A stretch of DNA of 20,873 nucleotides, taken from the IMG/VR virus record IMGVR_UViG_3300021500_000009, positions 1-20,873 of that record. One strand, given 5' to 3'. Below the pieces are notes generated by a model that did not search any database, had not been told where the DNA came from, and saw only the letters and a list, made by a program, of their open reading frames with translations. Position 1 is the first letter of the stretch. Every line of letters begins with the position of its first letter. A program made the translations under genes and the position numbers. This document shows, piece by piece, positions 5,928 to 13,100 of the stretch. This DNA comes from a virus.

Positions 5928-6219
5928 TAAACGATATTTGATTCTAGAAAAGAAATGGTATTCATTATATTGCGGTAAATATAAAAACAAAGATTTTGAA
6001 GAAGATGAATTGATTTTCTTCCTTGCTAGAGGAGATGATGAGGCAAAAGTAATTCTTGAAGAATATTTTGATATAACAACAGAGGAAGCAAAGAAAGAAA
6101 TTGGATTAGAATTTCATGAAATAGATGGATGGTTCCGTTTTGCTGGTTATTTAGAAAAAGGATTTCCAGCTATAACCTATATTAGTAAGAAAAAAAATGC
6201 CGAAAGTAAGAAAAACTGA
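5920..6219 (+). CDS. hypothetical protein
   Basis: About 99 residues from ATG 5920; upstream ATGs at 5878 and 5902 would overlap the previous gene more. The sequence begins KRYLILEKKWYSLYCGKYKN and continues with DELIFFLARGDDEAKVILEEYF and EIGLEFHEIDGWFRFAGYL. It shares a plan with its upstream neighbour: an aromatic strand pair, then a helix with acidic residues (EEALLLLEDY there, DEAKVILEEYF here). The two may therefore be distant paralogues. Function unknown. Confidence 0.6.
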   Translation: MTNKRYLILEKKWYSLYCGKYKNKDFEEDELIFFLARGDDEAKVILEEYFDITTEEAKKEIGLEFHEIDGWFRFAGYLEKGFPAITYISKKKNAESKKN

Positions 6220-6556
6220 CAGGTTTCTTATTGGTGATTTCTTAAGCCAATTTAAGGGTGTTAAAGTATATCGAAAGACTGATGATGGTTACACTAATGA
6301 CGGCTGGTATATTCATTGGAATCATGTTTATAATCGAGTAGGGATTGCTCCATTCTTTGATTGGAACGGGCAGATGCATTGGAAAAGGACTCAATCTGCT
6401 CATAATAAAAGAAAAGGTAAGTATATGGTAGTTTATTTTCCTATTGAGTATGTTAATGAAATAATTGAGGCGATAAGAGTAGTGGCTAATGACCCTGATA
6501 ACATTCCGCAGGATGACGATGTGGAATACGGGAAAGATATAAAGGAATTGCTTTAA
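6197..6556 (+). CDS. hypothetical protein, last gene of the plus-strand operon
   Basis: A 119-residue basic protein rich in aromatic residues (DGWYIHWNHVYNRVGIAPFF; WNGQMHWKRTQSAHNKRKG), followed by a helix (VNEIIEAIRVVAND) and an acidic tail (PQDDDVEYGKDIKELL). It may bind nucleic acid, but no domain is recognised. It overlaps the previous gene by 23 bases. Its TAA at 6554-6556 directly abuts the stop codon of the converging large terminase gene. Confidence 0.65.
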   Translation: MPKVRKTDRFLIGDFLSQFKGVKVYRKTDDGYTNDGWYIHWNHVYNRVGIAPFFDWNGQMHWKRTQSAHNKRKGKYMVVYFPIEYVNEIIEAIRVVANDPDNIPQDDDVEYGKDIKELL

Positions 6557-8161
6557 CTAATATCCTGTCACAGGATTTCGAGCAAAGCTAATCATTCTAT
6601 TTCTTTTCTTGTTTAATTCCTCTAATTCCGCCACCTTCTTTCTCCTGCCAAAGAATTTATAATACTTACTCAGCATATCGAGTAAATCTACGGTAAAAGA
6701 GTTGGGGTAATTGATTATTTCAGCCTTCAATTCAGTCATTGAACGATGAATATATATCTCGCCATTGAACATCGGATTGATTAGAGCTTTAATATCTATA
6801 TTCTTGGCATCCTTAGTAACATTAGCTTCCATGGGGGAAATCGGGAGATAGACTCCCTTTTCTCTTGCGGCCTCTAGAATATCCTTTCGTATGTATTCTT
6901 GAGCAGCAATTGTTTCTATTTTCCAATGAACAACATTACATTCTTTATGAGCCTTGAATATCTCGTCTATAAAGACAGAAGGCGTCTTAAGTTGTTTAGC
7001 CCATGTATAACGAACAAATTTTTTAATAGAGTTTTTAGGCTGGCCAGCGACTAGGATAGCATTCCTTGAACTTCTCTTGGTGAGTTTCTTCTCGGTAAAT
7101 CCCCCAGGGTCAATAAGTCCATACCAGAGAATAGAGCCAACATCGAATTCTTCTTTGTCATCGTCACAAACTATTATATCACGCCCGTTTTCGTCCTTTT
7201 CAAAATGATAATACCTTATCCAATCGGCCTCAAAAGCATTAAATCCCTCACTACTTTGAGGCATATTCATATGTTGACACCAGAAGATAATTTGTTTCTC
7301 AGGGTTGCTCTTCATTTTTTCATAAACGGAGGTTGAGAAGAAAGGAAAATTACTTTCCCCTTCAGTTACATTGGGGTTATTTATATATTGAATATTAGGT
7401 TTCTGGCGTTTTTTGCAAAGCTCAGTAGATTTAAGACAAGGAACTATCTTCCATTGGTATTCTGGGTATTTTTCCTGAATATAACAGAAAAAATCACCCA
7501 TTGCCCAATGAGTTCCCACTATTTTAATGCGACTACCATCAGCATCAGTCCAATCAGATTTCTTTAAAAGTTCATCTACATTATCGAACCACCGAATAGC
7601 ATCATCTAGAATGGATGGAGATTCGATGGCTCTTTCACCAACAAGGTCATCTATGTGGATAATATCATAATGTCCTGACTGAGCAGCTCCGCCGACACCA
7701 ATGGCTTGAATAGAAGGGACGGGATAAATTCCTTTGCGAGGTAATTCCATGGCTGTCTTTGACCAAGTATGTTTTTTAGTCCAATTCTCATTAACATCTT
7801 TTAGTCTATCCCAATAAACTTTTCTTAACAATCCATTATAGAGTAGTTGTTTTTGAATCCAATCCATAAAATTGGTTACTAACCGTTCATTTTCAGAAAC
7901 CACTAATTGGCAGCATTCTGGATTCTGTAGATATTCCCAAACAACATTCCATCTGGTAAAGACCGTGCTTTTAAACCATGTTCTAGCCATGGCAATCCCC
8001 ATGCGTTTATTAAGGGAGTTCTGAATGAAATCACAAATGGGTTTATGGATTTCTTTAATAATATCACCACCTGCTTCTGGAACAGAGCCACCGATTATCT
8101 TGACAAAATGATAAAAAGAGGAATCACAAAGTTTGCGTAGGAAGGCAATAGAGTATTTCAT
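6557..8161 (-). CDS. terL: terminase large subunit (ATPase and nuclease)
   Basis: 534 residues, the DNA-packaging motor. The N-terminal ATPase has a variant Walker A, ARTWFKST (about residues 59-66, K64), where PRGHFKST-type sequences are usual, and Walker B YDIIHIDD (D171, D172). The THW at about 217-219 fits the coupling motif. The C-terminal RNase H-like nuclease has WYGLIDPGG (D351), HWKIETIAAQ (E416) and LLDMLSKYY (D495). Full length for the family. It is the last gene of the minus-strand operon. No good ribosome binding site lies before its ATG, so coupling to upstream translation is likely. The stop codon directly abuts that of the converging plus-strand gene. Confidence 0.95.
   Translation of the reverse strand: MKYSIAFLRKLCDSSFYHFVKIIGGSVPEAGGDIIKEIHKPICDFIQNSLNKRMGIAMARTWFKSTVFTRWNVVWEYLQNPECCQLVVSENERLVTNFMDWIQKQLLYNGLLRKVYWDRLKDVNENWTKKHTWSKTAMELPRKGIYPVPSIQAIGVGGAAQSGHYDIIHIDDLVGERAIESPSILDDAIRWFDNVDELLKKSDWTDADGSRIKIVGTHWAMGDFFCYIQEKYPEYQWKIVPCLKSTELCKKRQKPNIQYINNPNVTEGESNFPFFSTSVYEKMKSNPEKQIIFWCQHMNMPQSSEGFNAFEADWIRYYHFEKDENGRDIIVCDDDKEEFDVGSILWYGLIDPGGFTEKKLTKRSSRNAILVAGQPKNSIKKFVRYTWAKQLKTPSVFIDEIFKAHKECNVVHWKIETIAAQEYIRKDILEAAREKGVYLPISPMEANVTKDAKNIDIKALINPMFNGEIYIHRSMTELKAEIINYPNSFTVDLLDMLSKYYKFFGRRKKVAELEELNKKRNRMISFARNPVTGY
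6562..6576. terminator. possible weak bidirectional terminator hairpin
   Basis: ATCCTG-TCA-CAGGAT is a perfect 6-bp stem with a 3-base loop, inside the last codons of the large terminase gene and just past the end of the plus-strand operon. It is followed by TTTCG on the plus strand and ATTAG on the minus strand, so there is no real T-run. It is the only hairpin I see at the convergent junction. Confidence 0.25.
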
Positions 8162-8189
8162 GGTTAATCATCTTAAGAACATTAACATC

Positions 8190-8215
8190 AGTTAACCTGT
8201 AATTGAAAGTTAACC
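8190..8215. repeat. 8-bp direct repeat before the terminase gene
   Basis: AGTTAACC occurs at 8190-8197 and 8208-8215, an 18-base period. The second copy overlaps the stop codon of the upstream gene. A related GGTTAA lies at 8162-8167 next to the terL start codon. It could be a protein-binding site or chance in AT-rich DNA. Confidence 0.3.
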
Positions 8216-8515
8216 ACTTTCTTTACCAAGCAGTTCTTCCAAGTATTTTTCTTCTTCTGGAGTAAGTTCTGGCTCTTTCTTTTCAGCTTTTTCTTTCTTT
8301 TCTTTAGTAGTCTGCTTCTCGGGTTGAAGAATACCCAACATACGACTGATAATTTTAATGGCCTCATTCTTATCTCGATTGCTGGCATCAGGGTCATCTC
8401 GAATGGCCATAGCGACTTGTAAATTTTTTTCCCATTGGTCAGAATGTTTCGCTCGCCATTCGGCTAATGCTTCTTTTAAAACTTTCTGTTTCAGTTTTTC
8501 CATTGATTTTGACAT
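8210..8515 (-). CDS. possible terminase small subunit
   Basis: 101 residues, highly charged and helical. The first part (KVLKEALAEWRAKHSDQWEKN) is followed by AMAIRDDPDASNRDKNEAIKIISRMLGIL, a helix-turn-helix-like segment similar to those in small terminase or other DNA-binding phage proteins. A Lys/Glu-rich tail follows (PEEEKYLEELLGKESG). Its position directly upstream of terL and its size (about 100-150 residues are usual) support TerS, but no sequence match is certain. AGGAG near 8525-8529 precedes the ATG at long spacing. The 5' end overlaps the upstream gene by 77 bases. Confidence 0.5.
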   Translation of the reverse strand: MSKSMEKLKQKVLKEALAEWRAKHSDQWEKNLQVAMAIRDDPDASNRDKNEAIKIISRMLGILQPEKQTTKEKKEKAEKKEPELTPEEEKYLEELLGKESG

Positions 8516-8918
8516 AGCGCTTTACTTCTCCTGTGGGCTGAAAATAAAGTAAGTATAAACCATGAAATCCCTCTTGTTTAAGGATGCGATAATACTTTAT
8601 ATCGGACTGAGAAAACCTGAAAATAAAATGATGATTATGTATAATAACTATAAGGTCAGAGATTTTATAACCATCTTCGGCCAGAATCTTTTTAAGGTAA
8701 TAAATCGGAATGACAATCTTAGTGTCTAACCGATTAGACAAGCTATATAATTTACCATCCCAAGTTTGGAGTAATAATACTTCATAAGGCTCTCTAAATA
8801 ATTCTTTATAAAGGTCGGCTTTGGACCCATAAATGACTATATCTTCAGGAGAAAGATTAAGGTGGCTGGGTATGATAAACATGATAAATATAATAATAGC
8901 CACCAAAACCCTTCTCAT
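8439..8918 (-). CDS. exported protein with a JAMM/JAB metalloprotease-like motif
   Basis: About 159 residues from ATG 8918; a TTG at 8930 is less likely because a GGA lies eight bases before the ATG. The N-terminus is a signal peptide or anchor (RRVLVAIIIFIMFIIPSHLN). The rest follows the JAB plan: E46 in the strand EVLLLQTWDGKLY, then IIHNHH (H94, H96) and SQSD (S103, D106). The set E...HxH-x6-SxxD is the JAMM metal site, with six instead of the usual seven residues before Ser. JAMM proteases cut isopeptide or peptide bonds. Phage ones are usually cytoplasmic or tail-associated, so an exported one among lysis genes is unusual. Function inferred; an inactive fold is possible. Confidence 0.6.
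   Translation of the reverse strand: MRRVLVAIIIFIMFIIPSHLNLSPEDIVIYGSKADLYKELFREPYEVLLLQTWDGKLYSLSNRLDTKIVIPIYYLKKILAEDGYKISDLIVIIHNHHFIFRFSQSDIKYYRILKQEGFHGLYLLYFQPTGEVKRYVKINGKTETESFKRSISRMASETF
8723..8740. repeat. 7+7 dyad, copy 2
   Basis: On the minus strand TGTCTAA-TCGG-TTAGACA, inside the JAMM-motif gene. It is the same dyad as at 2961-2977 with one extra T in the loop. Confidence 0.35.
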
Positions 8919-8922
8919 CTTA

Positions 8923-9183
8923 TTATCCAAATAAAAAATGCTTTAAGAGCAAAGTGACGATAGTTACAACTAAAGCTACTGTCCCCCCAATAGCTCCAAC
9001 TTTAACTTGAACGCCCGTCATTCTGTTTTCTAACTTTTCTAAACGATATTTAATTTCCTGCTGACCCTGCTTAAATTCTTCTTTCATTTCTTTTTGAGCT
9101 TCTCCTATATCTTCTAATGCTCGTTTAACATATCCTCGCCATTCAGCAGTTTTCATTTTGAAGTCGCTGTTTATCTCTCCCAT
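8923..9183 (-). CDS. XhlA-like coiled-coil membrane protein, holin-associated
   Basis: 86 residues. The N-terminal two thirds is a charged coiled coil (ALEDIGEAQKEMKEEFKQGQ, then EIKYRLEKLENRMTGVQ) and residues 62-83 form one membrane segment (GAIGGTVALVVTIVTLLL). This is the plan of XhlA/BhlA-type haemolysin-like proteins that assist phage holins. AGGAGG lies just before the ATG. It sits between the trans-envelope protein and the JAMM protein in the lysis part of the late operon, which supports a lysis role. The next ATG (8918) lies five bases past its last codon. Confidence 0.6.
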   Translation of the reverse strand: MGEINSDFKMKTAEWRGYVKRALEDIGEAQKEMKEEFKQGQQEIKYRLEKLENRMTGVQVKVGAIGGTVALVVTIVTLLLKHFLFG

Positions 9184-9230
9184 TCTGTCCTCCTGAAAAG
9201 GATTGATTCTCCATGATGTATCCTAATTGT

Positions 9231-9245
9231 GGGGACACTGTCCCC
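9231..9245. repeat. GGGGAC/GTCCCC hairpin in an intergenic gap
   Basis: GGGGAC-ACT-GTCCCC, a perfect 6-bp GC-rich stem with a 3-base loop, right after the stop of the trans-envelope protein gene. No T-run follows on either strand, so it is not a standard terminator. Similar GGGGAC...GTCCC palindromes occur as REP-like repeats in some bacterial genomes, from memory. Confidence 0.4.
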
Positions 9246-9914
9246 TCAAAATTTCAAATTCAGTCCAACATAAGGTTTGGAGTTTATAAAATCATATCCA
9301 GCAACCAGATTAAGAGAGTAAGTCTTTACCTCTAGTGTCTTGTATTTAAGGCTCAAGCCAATTAGATAATCATCTATTTGTCTATCTTTAACTTTCACCC
9401 CTATCTCTGAGCCTAGATAGATTTTCCATACTCGAATATAATCCAGCGAAAGACAGTGATAAATCTTGTTGCTAGCCACCAACGAATAACCAAGCCTAAA
9501 ATCAAAAGCCACAATCGGCGGCTTCCATTCAGTTATAGAAATCTCAGTTTTGTTATCTGCTATTGTATAAAAATTATCTTTTTTATCTACCACAAGTATG
9601 GTCTTTATCTCTTGACCTTCGGGTGTTTCAGTTTTTATTTCAATTGTTCTCTTTACTAGCTCAGGTCGGATGGGTAATTTCTTTTTCTCTATCGGTGGCT
9701 TATCTGGAGTAATGGGAGTCTTAATAACGGGCGGCCTATAAATCTTTTCTTCAATAGGTTTGGCTTTATTTGCATTATACTGCATATATGAACGGTCATT
9801 ATTGCACCGTTGGATATAAATTACCCCCCAGATTAAGGCCAATACTAAAATAAGACCTAGTCCTGCCCGCAAAATATTACTAATGGCAGTTAAGGTCTCA
9901 GTAAATCTACTCAT
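9246..9914 (-). CDS. putative trans-envelope protein: inner-membrane anchor, Pro-rich linker, beta-barrel-like C-terminus (spanin position)
   Basis: 222 residues. One membrane segment lies at about 16-34 (GLGLILVLALIWGVIYI). A Pro/Lys-rich TonB-like linker follows at about 50-87 (RPPVIKTPITPDKPPIEKKK), then a charged strand-rich stretch. Residues 130-222 show about six alternating polar/apolar strands (for example FDFRLGYSLV, IYLGSEIGVKV, DDYLIGLSLKY, YSLNLVAGYDF). The end is PYVGLNLKF, with a terminal Phe and apolar residues at every second position, as in outer-membrane protein beta-signals. It lies directly after the holin, where T7 carries its spanin. A spanin-like role joining inner and outer membranes at lysis is my inference. 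Similar plans (DUF6808-type) exist elsewhere from memory. Confidence 0.6.
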   Translation of the reverse strand: MSRFTETLTAISNILRAGLGLILVLALIWGVIYIQRCNNDRSYMQYNANKAKPIEEKIYRPPVIKTPITPDKPPIEKKKLPIRPELVKRTIEIKTETPEGQEIKTILVVDKKDNFYTIADNKTEISITEWKPPIVAFDFRLGYSLVASNKIYHCLSLDYIRVWKIYLGSEIGVKVKDRQIDDYLIGLSLKYKTLEVKTYSLNLVAGYDFINSKPYVGLNLKF

Positions 9915-9924
9915 TGCTTAAATC

Positions 9925-9953
9925 ATTTTACAAAATTTAATCATTCGAGTTAA
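9925..9953 (-). promoter_or_regulatory. possible promoter for the lysis/packaging genes
   Basis: On the minus strand TTAACT (9948-9953) and TAAAAT (9925-9930) are separated by exactly 17 bases. They match the sigma70 boxes at 4/6 and 5/6. It follows the terminator at 9966-9999, and the gene starts 10 bases past the -10 box, so the leader would be very short. In AT-rich DNA such matches also occur by chance. Confidence 0.35.
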
Positions 9954-9965
9954 AAACATCTCTTT

Positions 9966-9999
9966 AAATTAAAACTTAGTCCCCAACTCGGGACTAAGT
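9966..9999 (-). terminator. rho-independent terminator after the holin gene
   Basis: Read on the minus strand: ACTTAGTCCC, a 6-base loop, GGGACTAAGT (perfect 10-bp stem, 9974-9999), then TTTAATTT. A third copy of the arm at 10001-10010 contains the holin stop codon. Confidence 0.65.
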
Positions 10000-10010
10000 C
10001 GGGACTAAGT
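9974..10010. repeat. three copies of a 10-mer (one inverted, two direct)
   Basis: ACTTAGTCCC at 9974-9983 is the inverse complement of GGGACTAAGT at 9990-9999 and again at 10001-10010. The last two are direct repeats one base apart, so two alternative hairpins are possible. The pattern looks like a short local duplication of a terminator arm. Confidence 0.7.
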
Positions 10011-10190
10011 CTTGTATTTATCTTGTTTCTGAACAAGCCTCTTAGTGATATAAGCAACAAAGCCAATCGTCAATTGAGTAGCAAAAGCAAGGAAAGGGGC
10101 GTCGGGATAAAATGTTACCCATACATACGCCCCCACCATGGCAAAGAGATAGATAAGCAAAGCAAGCGGGCTAGGAATATTTATTTTCAT
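10005..10190 (-). CDS. holin-like small membrane protein
   Basis: 61 residues with two membrane segments, about 8-27 (LALLIYLFAMVGAYVWVTFY) and 32-50 (PFLAFATQLTIGFVAYITK), a short polar turn (PDAP) and a basic tail (KRLVQKQDKYKT). This fits small two-segment holins, which accumulate in the inner membrane and open it for the endolysin. The start overlaps the stop of the giant virion protein (ATGA), so it is translated late with the virion genes. It is followed by a strong terminator. The peptidase likely to act with it lies 7 kb away. Confidence 0.65.
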   Translation of the reverse strand: MKINIPSPLALLIYLFAMVGAYVWVTFYPDAPFLAFATQLTIGFVAYITKRLVQKQDKYKT

Positions 10191-13100
10191 TGTGTTCTAA
10201 TCCCTAATATAGCCTCAGCATGATTTAAGCCTTTCTGTCGGCGTCTAATATATTTCATGACTTGAGATGTTCCAGGAATACCTAATAATCTTCCGACAGT
10301 TTCAAAGTCATTCTTATTAAACTTTCTTAAGTCTGGTTCAGAAATCATCTTTGTTAAAAGCCTTAAAGCTCCTTCAATGGCCTGTAAAGAGGCTGGCCAT
10401 GCTATTCTATATGGTCTAGACCATCTAATAGCACCACCGATAATAGGTAATTGCTCCATCATTTCTTTAAAGCCAGCACCAACAATTTGAGCTGGTGCTT
10501 TACCTTCTTCAATAGCTCGATAGATTTCCCATTCTGGCGATGGATATGGCGACCTTAATCTAAAAACCTTCTCAAATAAAGCATTAATCAAGGCGGTAGA
10601 TAATGCCAATCTAGCTATTTGAACGGCTTTTTCACCTGTTGGTTTTGGACTTTTAAAAACATCCTTGGCTAAAAAGTTCCATTCATTAATAACAAATGTC
10701 TGAAAGATTGTTCCTAATTTACCCATCGGCGTCCGCTGAATCATAGCTATGTCACTAGGGGCAGCAGAGGCCTGAGTCTTAACAACAACATCATCAGCAT
10801 ATACTCTAGCCTCTTTCGGAGTTAACCCCAATCCCCCCTTATTGACAGGTGTAACACCTTTCTTGTAAGCACCTAGCCATGTTATCCTAGCAGTTTCCAA
10901 GTCTAACCATTGAAGAGGAAAAGTCCCAACTTTAGCGACTTTTCTTTGAATTCGTCCATACTGTTTTTGAAAAGTAGATTGTAAAAAGTCAGCCAACTGA
11001 ACATCAAACATACGGCCTTTAAGAACATTGCTGGCCTTCATGGCGAAATTTCTTTTTTGTGGTTTAGCATTGTCAACAATGCCATCTAATAAAAATTTTG
11101 TTCCCAACTCGATATAACTGTTTCGTAAAGCCGTGGGCTGAATCAGGGCTGACCTAACATTGTAGCCTAGAATAGCCATGCCAATATTACGACTAAGTCT
11201 ATAAGCTGCTCTATTAAGCCATTCGGGAACATGAGTTGGTATTCTTTGGCCAGCATTATAGTCTAACCAGCGTTCTATATAATCAGATAAGATAGGGGCT
11301 TGCTCTTTAAGGTTTACTTTTTCGCCCGTTGGTAAATCTATTTCACTTAATAAGAGCCTTCCTTTAGCAATAACGGGAGACTTATATATATGTCTTAAAG
11401 CAGTATTCATATAATTTTCAAAGACATCAAAGAAGTTAAGCTCGACGGCAGCCTTAACGCCTTTCCGTGGCGTAGCATATTTAAATGGCGTGGCGTTTAG
11501 ATGGCGTTCTAAAAATTTCATGTCAGACTCGGTAAGAACGCTATGGCCTAATTGTTCTAATGTTTTAAGGTTTCTAACAAAAGTAAAATAATTTTCTACT
11601 TCAGGAATGGGGTCTAAACCTGCTAATTCTCTAGCTCTATTAATCCTATTAAATGTCTCTTGCAATATATCCCTTGTTTGATTGTATATTTCCATCTCTT
11701 GTGGCGTTAATTTGGGAATTTCTTTGATTCCCATTGCCTCAAGAACGGCTTTTCCGTCTCTTTGTTGAGCAATAGCATAAATACCTAATCGTTTAGCTGA
11801 AACATTGGGCATCTTTTTAAAACGCCTAATAAGATTTCTGACACTATCTAGCTCTTCATAATGCCCTTTTTCCGCAGCTTTAATTGGGTCATATAAAAGT
11901 TTCTTCAGAATAGGATAATCTTCAAATATTCTAATAGGATTCTCTATCCAATATTTAATCTTTTTGGGCGGTAAATCCCGAATATCTTTTATTGCCTCAG
12001 CCTCATGACGGGCAACAACTTGAGAGTTCTCGTTAAATTGTTTAACTATCTCAATCGGCTCTTTGGTCTTTAATGTATAAGGTTTATCGGGCGAATAATC
12101 TATTACCCCCTTGATTCGCCCTTTGATTTTTTCGGTCAATTTTTCCTTTGGTTCAGGAGCTAATTCTTCTATTGCTAATTCTTCTACTTTCTCTCTAGCA
12201 GTCTTTTCAGCAGCCTTTAACAAGGCCTCATCTAGTTTCTTTAAATCCTTAAATGGATTAATGCCCATATGAAACTCTTGATAACCTTCTTCAGGAATAG
12301 GGATTTCTTTTAAACCAGCAGTTAATTTAGTTTCTATTGCCCCCTCAGCTATACCTGGCTCTACTTCTTCATATATCCCTGCTTCTGCCAAAACTCTTTT
12401 TTCTTCTGGAGTAAGTTCCTTTCTTTCAAGAATTTTTTGCTCAGCTCTTTTTCTAATTGCCTCTATATCGGGGGTTGGTAATGCTTCTTCTTTAATAATT
12501 GGTTCTTCCTTTGGTGCTTCAGTCTCCAATCGCCTTTGAACCTCTTTTATCACTTCTTTAGGTTCAAAGGATATTTCACCCTCAATTGGCTTAAGCCCTT
12601 CTTTAGTAATTAGCATTCTAGGTGCTGTCTCAGCTTTGGCGGGCAATTGAGGTAAGGTTTTTAAAAGTTTTTCATTAGCTTCTTTTTTTAGTCTTTCTAA
12701 TTCTTTTTCATATAGCCCTAATTCTTTAGCTATAACTTCTGATGGCCTTGTCCCTTTCATGGAGAAATAAGTATAGAGTAATTCATTAAAGAAAGTCTGT
12801 GGCGACAATCCCTCGAAAGAATAAACGCCACCTAAAGCACCCATTACCCTAGAACCAACTTGTCGGAGCAACAAGTTAAGCCTAGGATATTTAGTCGGAT
12901 TGATTAAGCCTGTTAGACCAAAAACCGCTCCAACCTTAGCTCCGCCTTTCATGCGTTCTAAGGTTTCTTTTAATTCTGGCTTTTCGGCTATTTCAGATAG
13001 GCCAGAAGCAATGGAAAGAGTGGCTATTTGTTGTCCTAAATGTTTCCCTAAGGCTTTAACAGCAGCTCCGCCGAGTTCTGGGGTTTTGGGTAATAATTTA

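Noticed and set aside
8188-8397. 69-residue Lys-rich minus-strand frame overlapping the TerS-like gene
   Set aside because: It is the TerS-like gene read in another frame; its Lys-rich end comes from the same A-rich bases.
10411-10424. Perfect 14-bp palindrome ATGGTCTAGACCAT
   Set aside because: About one such palindrome is expected by chance in 20 kb, and it lies within the giant virion gene with no partner site.
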